Positions 3,984 through 8,066 of a DNA stretch of 8,066 nt are shown in pieces. The stretch lies in NCBI GenBank assembly GCA_003520455.1, contig DOUV01001097.1, positions 1-8,066 on the forward strand, read 5' to 3'. Positions within the stretch are counted from its first letter, which is position 1. Each line of letters opens with the position of its first letter. This DNA comes from Chloroflexota bacterium (GTDB taxonomy: Bacteria > Chloroflexota > Anaerolineae > Ardenticatenales > Ardenticatenaceae). A program made the translations under genes and the position numbers. The notes under the pieces are model-generated. The model did not search any database. It was not told where the DNA came from and saw nothing but the letters and a program-made list of their open reading frames with translations.

Positions 3984-5821
3984 TACCGTTTCGACCGCCA
4001 CGCTTGAAAGACCTCCCAGACCCGCGGGTCCTCCTGTCCTAACCGCCAGGTTGCGATACCGCGCGTCTGGTAGCGGGCGGCCAATTCGAGGCGGGCGGCG
4101 GCGCTGGTGGCGTCCTCGATCCAGACGACGTGTTCCTGGATGGCCGCCAGTGGAGGCAGCGCCCGAGGTGTCGCGGGCGGGGGTGTCGGGGGCGGTGTCA
4201 CGGAGCAGGGCGGCAGCTTCCGCTCAGTGATGTCGTGTTGCGGCGGGACCTGCGTTCCAGGTGGGGTCGGATCGCCCGCCGGGGCGGAATAGCGCAGCGT
4301 TGCTGACCGCGAGGCCGGATCCTGAGTCAGGGACACACCGTAGCGCTCCGCCAGCCACTGGGCCTGGCCGTGCTTCAGTGATCGAACCGGGAAGCCAGAG
4401 GTGATATTCCAGTCATAGCCGTAGAAGGCGAGCCCGAGCATCACCTTGTGCGGGGGAATCTGGCTCGTGGCGAAGGCGGCCACCTGATCGACCCAGTCGT
4501 AGGGCGCGACCGGTCCCGGGGGACCCCAGGCGCCATGGTAGTCGTAGGCCATAATGGTGACCAGGTCGGCGTGGTGACCCAGCGCGGCGTAGTCGTAAGC
4601 CGCGGCCCAACCGGTGGCTACGTCGTGGGTCTTGGCCGGGATCGCCAGGGCCAGGAGCTTGCCGTGTGCGTGCAGGGCAGTCGCGAGTTGCTCCACGAAC
4701 GCCGTGTAGGCGGCACGATCGTCGGCGTTGACCCCTTCCAGGTCGAGGTCGAAGCCGGCGTAGTCCTCTGCACGGACGTAGTCCGCGATCTGGCTGATGG
4801 CGTGCGCGCGGGTGGTTTCATCGGTCACCAGGCGATTGTTCAGCCAGCTCGACGTCGTCAGCAGCGAGGGCAACAGGGTGGTGCCCTGCTCACGGGCGAA
4901 TTGCTTGAGGGTCTGGTCATCCCGGCTGCCGATGTTGCCGCAGGCATCAATCTGCACCCACTGGGCGCTGACGTAGTCAATCGCTCCAGCCTGCCGGGCC
5001 AGCGAATCCCACGAGGCCGAATCCCAGGGGGCATAGTAAGCCAGCACCTGGCGTTGGAGAGGCAGCGGCGGCGCTGACGCTTGCGCACCGGGCTGACCGC
5101 CCGACTGCCACAGGACCGGCTGCAAGGCCGCAGAATCGGGGAACAGGCCCGCCTCTTTGGCGATTTGTCCACCCAATGCTACCGTCACCTGGCCCTGGTG
5201 GGCCCAGGGAACATCCTCCTTCCACAGTTGAAAGACGACTCGCTGAGTGCGCACGGCATAGTGGGTGCTCATGTCGGTGATGACGCTCGTCGGGAGACCG
5301 TTGGTCTGGACGGGGTCACCCACGACCGCGAAGTAGGCCGCGCGAATGGCCGGCGAGGCGTCCAGCACGGCGAGCCGGCGGCGGACGATCTCGTCCCACG
5401 CGAGACCGGTTTCATTCCAGTGCGCGGGCGGGGGAATCTGGCGCGCCGCGAGCAGCCACTCGTTCACGCCCAGTTGGTCGAGCAGGTCGAAGACGTTCAC
5501 GAAGTAGACCTGGCCGACCTCCGGGCGCCACTGGAAGACCACTTGTTGAAAGACCTGGACGACGAAGCCATCCCATTCGAACCGCTGCGAGATCGGGTAG
5601 CCGAGGGCCGGGACACCTCCCAGGCGCGTGAACTCCGACCAGAATTTCACCCCTCCATCGTCGGTCACGCCGTAGCCTTTGCCGCCGCCACCGGTCTGCG
5701 TGAAGAAGTGGCCGTTCGGAATGTCCCAATCCGGCTGGCTCTGCGCCGAGGATGACGCAGACGCAACGGCGAACGGGAAAACCAGGCCGAGCACGAGCAG
5801 TCGCAAGGCTGACACCATCAT
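3983..5821 (-). CDS. Secreted glycoside hydrolase family 18 protein with LGFP-like N-terminal region
   Basis: The 612-residue precursor starts with a signal peptide (hydrophobic about 5-21, cleavage probably near ASA-SSS or SSA-QSQ). Residues about 37-230 form a tryptophan/aromatic-rich region with LGGVPALGYPISQRF, resembling LGFP cell-wall repeats, and a second weaker copy around 190-228. The GH18 TIM barrel spans about 255-610: QVLAYYAPWD, GFDLDLEGV (D358, D360, E362; E362 is the expected proton donor), MAYDYHGAWGPPG (424-436), LGLAFYGYDW, and a last strand HVVWIEDATS...GIATWRLG. The final part resembles YaaH/SleL spore-coat GH18 enzymes more than classic chitinases, so the substrate may be peptidoglycan or another N-acetylglucosamine glycan. 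An insertion of about 50 residues rich in proline (about 512-562) interrupts the barrel before the last strand. GAGGGAG is 1, 4 and 7 nt before ATG 5821, ATG 5818 and GTG 5815, so the start may be 1-2 codons downstream. Confidence 0.87.
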   Translation of the reverse strand: MMVSALRLLVLGLVFPFAVASASSSAQSQPDWDIPNGHFFTQTGGGGKGYGVTDDGGVKFWSEFTRLGGVPALGYPISQRFEWDGFVVQVFQQVVFQWRPEVGQVYFVNVFDLLDQLGVNEWLLAARQIPPPAHWNETGLAWDEIVRRRLAVLDASPAIRAAYFAVVGDPVQTNGLPTSVITDMSTHYAVRTQRVVFQLWKEDVPWAHQGQVTVALGGQIAKEAGLFPDSAALQPVLWQSGGQPGAQASAPPLPLQRQVLAYYAPWDSASWDSLARQAGAIDYVSAQWVQIDACGNIGSRDDQTLKQFAREQGTTLLPSLLTTSSWLNNRLVTDETTRAHAISQIADYVRAEDYAGFDLDLEGVNADDRAAYTAFVEQLATALHAHGKLLALAIPAKTHDVATGWAAAYDYAALGHHADLVTIMAYDYHGAWGPPGPVAPYDWVDQVAAFATSQIPPHKVMLGLAFYGYDWNITSGFPVRSLKHGQAQWLAERYGVSLTQDPASRSATLRYSAPAGDPTPPGTQVPPQHDITERKLPPCSVTPPPTPPPATPRALPPLAAIQEHVVWIEDATSAAARLELAARYQTRGIATWRLGQEDPRVWEVFQAWRSKR

Positions 5822-6224
5822 ACTCCCTCAGCAGACAGGCCGATACCCGGCGCGAGTAAGAGGCACTCGTGCCGTATGGTAACATGAAGTCCCAGAAGAA
5901 GTCCATGGCGACGACGTGAGGTGGGCTCGGATCTACGGTGAGTTGCACCGCGAAGTCCTCAGCGCTCGCCGGCGCGAGACCCGCCAGGCAGTTCGTGGAC
6001 CGGATTTCACCGCCCGCGGTTTGTCCTGCTGGCGCGGTAAGGAAGGGGACGATCCCGGCGATAGGGGCCGCCGCGGTTATCGACATAACAGTCAAGGCGC
6101 AAGCGTGTTAGCAGGGGTTTGGTCGCGGACGCGCGCAGTGATCACGCCAAGTCTCGACATAACGATTGAGGACCCGCGTCGTCGATCCCGAACTGGCTCT
6201 TCAGAGGGTCCACAGCCGGAATTC
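5822..6224. other. 403-bp intergenic gap without a recognisable gene
   Basis: No open frame here resembles a known family; the long frames crossing it are shadows of the flanking hydrolase genes. Visible elements on the minus strand are two exact copies of GTTATGTCGA (6163-6154 and 6089-6080), the palindrome GTGATCAC (6138-6145), and an imperfect dyad GTTAT/ATAAC around 6076-6089. A weak promoter-like pair (TGGACT, 18-nt spacer, TACCAT at 5881-5876) lies about 55 nt upstream of the GH18 start, with 4/6 matches for each hexamer. No terminator with a T-tract is seen after the GH42 stop. The gap makes separate transcription of the two hydrolases likely. Confidence 0.5.
5823..5829 (-). promoter_or_regulatory. 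Ribosome binding site of the GH18 gene
   Basis: On the minus strand GAGGGAG lies 1 nt before the first ATG, 4 nt before the second ATG and 7 nt before a GTG. The usual spacing favours the second ATG (5818) or the GTG (5815) over the first. The signal peptide is hardly changed by this choice. Confidence 0.55.
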
Positions 6225-8066
6225 TCAGGCCAGCCCCTGCTTCGCGGCTCGCCGCAACAGTCGCCACCCGTAACCTTCCAGGTGCACCGTGCGCTCCTCC
6301 TGCCCGTTTCCAACATCTGCCCAAGGCTCCGGCAAAACAACCTCGTGGGGCACAGGATTGTGGTTCAGCAGGAAGAGGAGGTCGCCGCGGCGCGCGGCTT
6401 CGACGTTGGGTGGGGTGATGAGAGGTGCCTCAAGGCCGAGACTGGGCAGCAGATGGGCGATCAGGGGCCAGCCACCCATCGTGCCGAGGGTGATGACCTG
6501 GCCCCGGCCGTGGCGCTTCCGCAGAATAGCGGGGCGCCCGGCGAAGAAGGCGCCGCCGTAGGTCGCCAGGACCTCGGTGCCCTCGTCCGGTTCCCAGATC
6601 TCGCACCAAACCCCCGCCCTTAGCTCCTCCCGCTCGTCTGGTGAGGGGTTGGGGAGGAGGTTCAGCGGGATCGTATCGCCCGGTTCTCGGGTGTCGAACT
6701 CCCGGACGGTGCCGCCGATGAGCCCGACGAGGGGGCCTGGTTGTGGTACGTCGTGGAGCGCACCGGCCTCGTTCTTGAAGCCGGCCCGCGGGCCGACGAC
6801 GAGTGTACCGCCGGCCTCGACCCAGGCTTGCAGTCGTGCGGCGTGCGCCTGGCTGGTGACGTGGAGTTGTGGGGCGAAGACGACCTTATACCGATTGAGC
6901 ATGCCCCCGGGTGAGATGATGGCGGCCTGGAGGTTGTGACGCCAGAGCGCCTCGTAGATCGGCAGGAGGTAGAGGCCCCAGCGGTTCATCGCCTGGAGCG
7001 GTGCGCCGCCAGCGAAAAGCAGGGGCTCATCACTCGGGGCGCGGAAGTCGAGCGAGCGGGTGTGGGGTTGGTATTCCAGCGCCCAGTGGCTCGCGAAGTC
7101 AAAGAGGATCGCCGCGTCGTAGTGGGGCTCATTTCCAGACAGGGCCGGGCCGGCGCGCTGCCAGAAGGTCGCCAACGCCAGCACCTCCGAATAGGCCCGG
7201 GTCGGGCGGGCGGCGTGATCGAGCAGGCCCGAGTGGTACAGCTCCGCCCCGTGGCGGGCCTGGCGCCAGCGGAAGTACAGAATCGCGTCGGCCCCGTGCG
7301 CGATGGCCTGCATCACCTTAAGGCTTAGCAGGCCCGGCGGAAACTGGGGGTTGTAGGCCGACCAGTTCACCTGCCCCGCCTGCTGCTCGATGACCCAGAA
7401 GTTCTGCTCCTTCATGCCCCAGATGATGGCGTGGTTGGCGGCGATGGTGACAGGCTGGGCGCCGTGGTGGTGGTAGTTGTCCCACGAGACAAAGTCGAGA
7501 TCCTTCGCCAGCTCGTAGTGGTCAAACTGGAAAAAGTAGATCATCAGGTTGTGGGTGATCTGGTGGGTGGGGGCGTGCCGGCGTAGGATAGCGGCCTCCT
7601 CGTGGTTGAAGCGCACCCAGGTGTCGCTCGAGAAGCGGTAGAAATCGAGCATCAGGCCGGGGCTGTGGTCTGCGGGGGCCGGGCCAGGGAGAAGCACCTG
7701 GCGCCAGTCGGTGTAGCGCTGGCTCCAAAAAGTGGTGCCCCAGGCCGCGTTCAGCGCCTCCGGTGAGCCGTAGTGCGCCTCGAGCCAGCGCTGGAACTCG
7801 CGCTCGCAGTTGGGGCAGGTGCAGCGAATCGTCTCGTGGCAGCCGTACTCGTTGTCGATCTGCCAGGCCACCACGCGCTCGTCCCGGCCGTAGCGCTCGG
7901 CGATCTTTTCGGTGATCCGCAGGGCCAGGCGGCGGTAGTCGTGGTTGTTGGCACAGGCATGGCGGCGCGTCTGTGGGCTCATGCGCCGGCCGCGCTCGTC
8001 GACCCGCAGGCACTCGGGGTACTTCCAGGTGAGCCAGGCCGGCGGCGTCGCGGTGGGTGTGCCCAG
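6225..8066 (-). CDS. GH42 beta-galactosidase, partial (N-terminus beyond window end)
   Basis: The frame is open from the window edge to TGA at 6227-6225 (613 residues). GH42 enzymes hydrolyse terminal beta-galactosides in the cytoplasm. The entry sequence TPTATPPAWLTWKYPE is typical of the region before the catalytic core. The acid/base Glu is in WQIDNEYG (codon 7848-7850) and the nucleophile Glu in FWVIEQQAGQVNW (codon 7386-7388). Four zinc-site cysteines occur as HAC, then C-x-C-x-x-C in IRCTCPNC. Their spacing from the acid/base Glu (-35, +9, +11, +14) equals that of Thermus A4 beta-galactosidase as I recall it. The trimerisation domain (for example ISPGGMLNRYKVVFAPQLHV, GGTLVVGPRAGFKNE) and the C-terminal beta domain (LLFLLNHNP to the end) follow. 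By comparison with A4 about 68 residues are missing, for a total near 680 aa. The internal ATG at 7982 is not the start. No frameshift or missing catalytic residue is seen. Confidence 0.92.
   Translation of the reverse strand: MGTPTATPPAWLTWKYPECLRVDERGRRMSPQTRRHACANNHDYRRLALRITEKIAERYGRDERVVAWQIDNEYGCHETIRCTCPNCEREFQRWLEAHYGSPEALNAAWGTTFWSQRYTDWRQVLLPGPAPADHSPGLMLDFYRFSSDTWVRFNHEEAAILRRHAPTHQITHNLMIYFFQFDHYELAKDLDFVSWDNYHHHGAQPVTIAANHAIIWGMKEQNFWVIEQQAGQVNWSAYNPQFPPGLLSLKVMQAIAHGADAILYFRWRQARHGAELYHSGLLDHAARPTRAYSEVLALATFWQRAGPALSGNEPHYDAAILFDFASHWALEYQPHTRSLDFRAPSDEPLLFAGGAPLQAMNRWGLYLLPIYEALWRHNLQAAIISPGGMLNRYKVVFAPQLHVTSQAHAARLQAWVEAGGTLVVGPRAGFKNEAGALHDVPQPGPLVGLIGGTVREFDTREPGDTIPLNLLPNPSPDEREELRAGVWCEIWEPDEGTEVLATYGGAFFAGRPAILRKRHGRGQVITLGTMGGWPLIAHLLPSLGLEAPLITPPNVEAARRGDLLFLLNHNPVPHEVVLPEPWADVGNGQEERTVHLEGYGWRLLRRAAKQGLA

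Noticed and set aside
3150..4001. A 283-codon open frame on the minus strand
   Set aside because: It is antisense to the oxidoreductase over most of its length and its translation resembles no known family.
5412..6095. Minus-strand open frame whose first part covers the intergenic gap and begins like a signal peptide
   Set aside because: Most of it runs in another frame over the GH18 N-terminal region, and the unique upstream part (5822-6095) shows no recognisable domain and starts at a TTG without a ribosome binding site. A decayed gene relic cannot be excluded but is not supported.
5916..6623. A 235-codon plus-strand open frame
   Set aside because: Over half of it is antisense to the GH42 gene, its composition is Arg/Gly/Pro-rich as expected of a GC-rich shadow frame, and it has no motifs.
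7980..7982. ATG at 7982 as start of the GH42 gene
   Set aside because: The frame continues upstream to the window edge with typical GH42 sequence (TPTATPPAWL), so the true start lies outside the window.
1..8066. CRISPR array, tRNA/rRNA genes, toxin-antitoxin or defence module
   Set aside because: No regularly spaced repeats, no tRNA-like cloverleaf and no open frames with such motifs were seen. All sizeable coding capacity is explained by the listed genes.

Overview
The window is GC-rich bacterial DNA with close-packed genes, TTG/GTG/ATG starts and purine-rich ribosome binding sites. An F420-dependent LLM-class oxidoreductase, a secreted GH18 protein with an LGFP-like N-terminal region, a GH42 beta-galactosidase and a family 9 glycosyltransferase together suggest Chloroflexota, perhaps a Thermomicrobia-like lineage. 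That assignment is an inference from gene content, since no marker gene is present.

Left part (1-3785, + strand): the 3' end of a response-regulator receiver domain gene is followed 13 nt later by a GT9 glycosyltransferase gene, whose 3' end overlaps an LLM-class F420-dependent oxidoreductase gene. The three probably formed one operon. The GT9 gene is split by a 1,476-bp IS1380-like insertion sequence (1101-2576) lying in the opposite orientation. It has 19-bp terminal inverted repeats (18/19), a perfect 6-bp target duplication (TGATTA) and an intact 463-codon DDE transposase gene. Removing the element and one TSD copy restores an uninterrupted GT9 frame of about 384 aa, so the insertion looks recent.

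Right part (3786-8066, - strand): a short convergent intergenic region with a hairpin and a near-identical 14-bp repeat separates the operon from a secreted GH18 protein (chitinase / spore-peptidoglycan-hydrolase-like) with a proline-rich insertion in its catalytic barrel. A 403-bp gap without a recognisable gene follows. The last gene is most of a GH42 beta-galactosidase, whose N-terminal roughly 68 residues lie beyond the window edge; its catalytic glutamates and four zinc-site cysteines are visible. The two hydrolases share a strand but the gap argues against tight coupling.

I see no CRISPR array, tRNA, rRNA, phage module or defence system. The most notable feature is the IS insertion: its tip CTAG supplies stop codons on both strands, one ending the disrupted glycosyltransferase and one ending the transposase.
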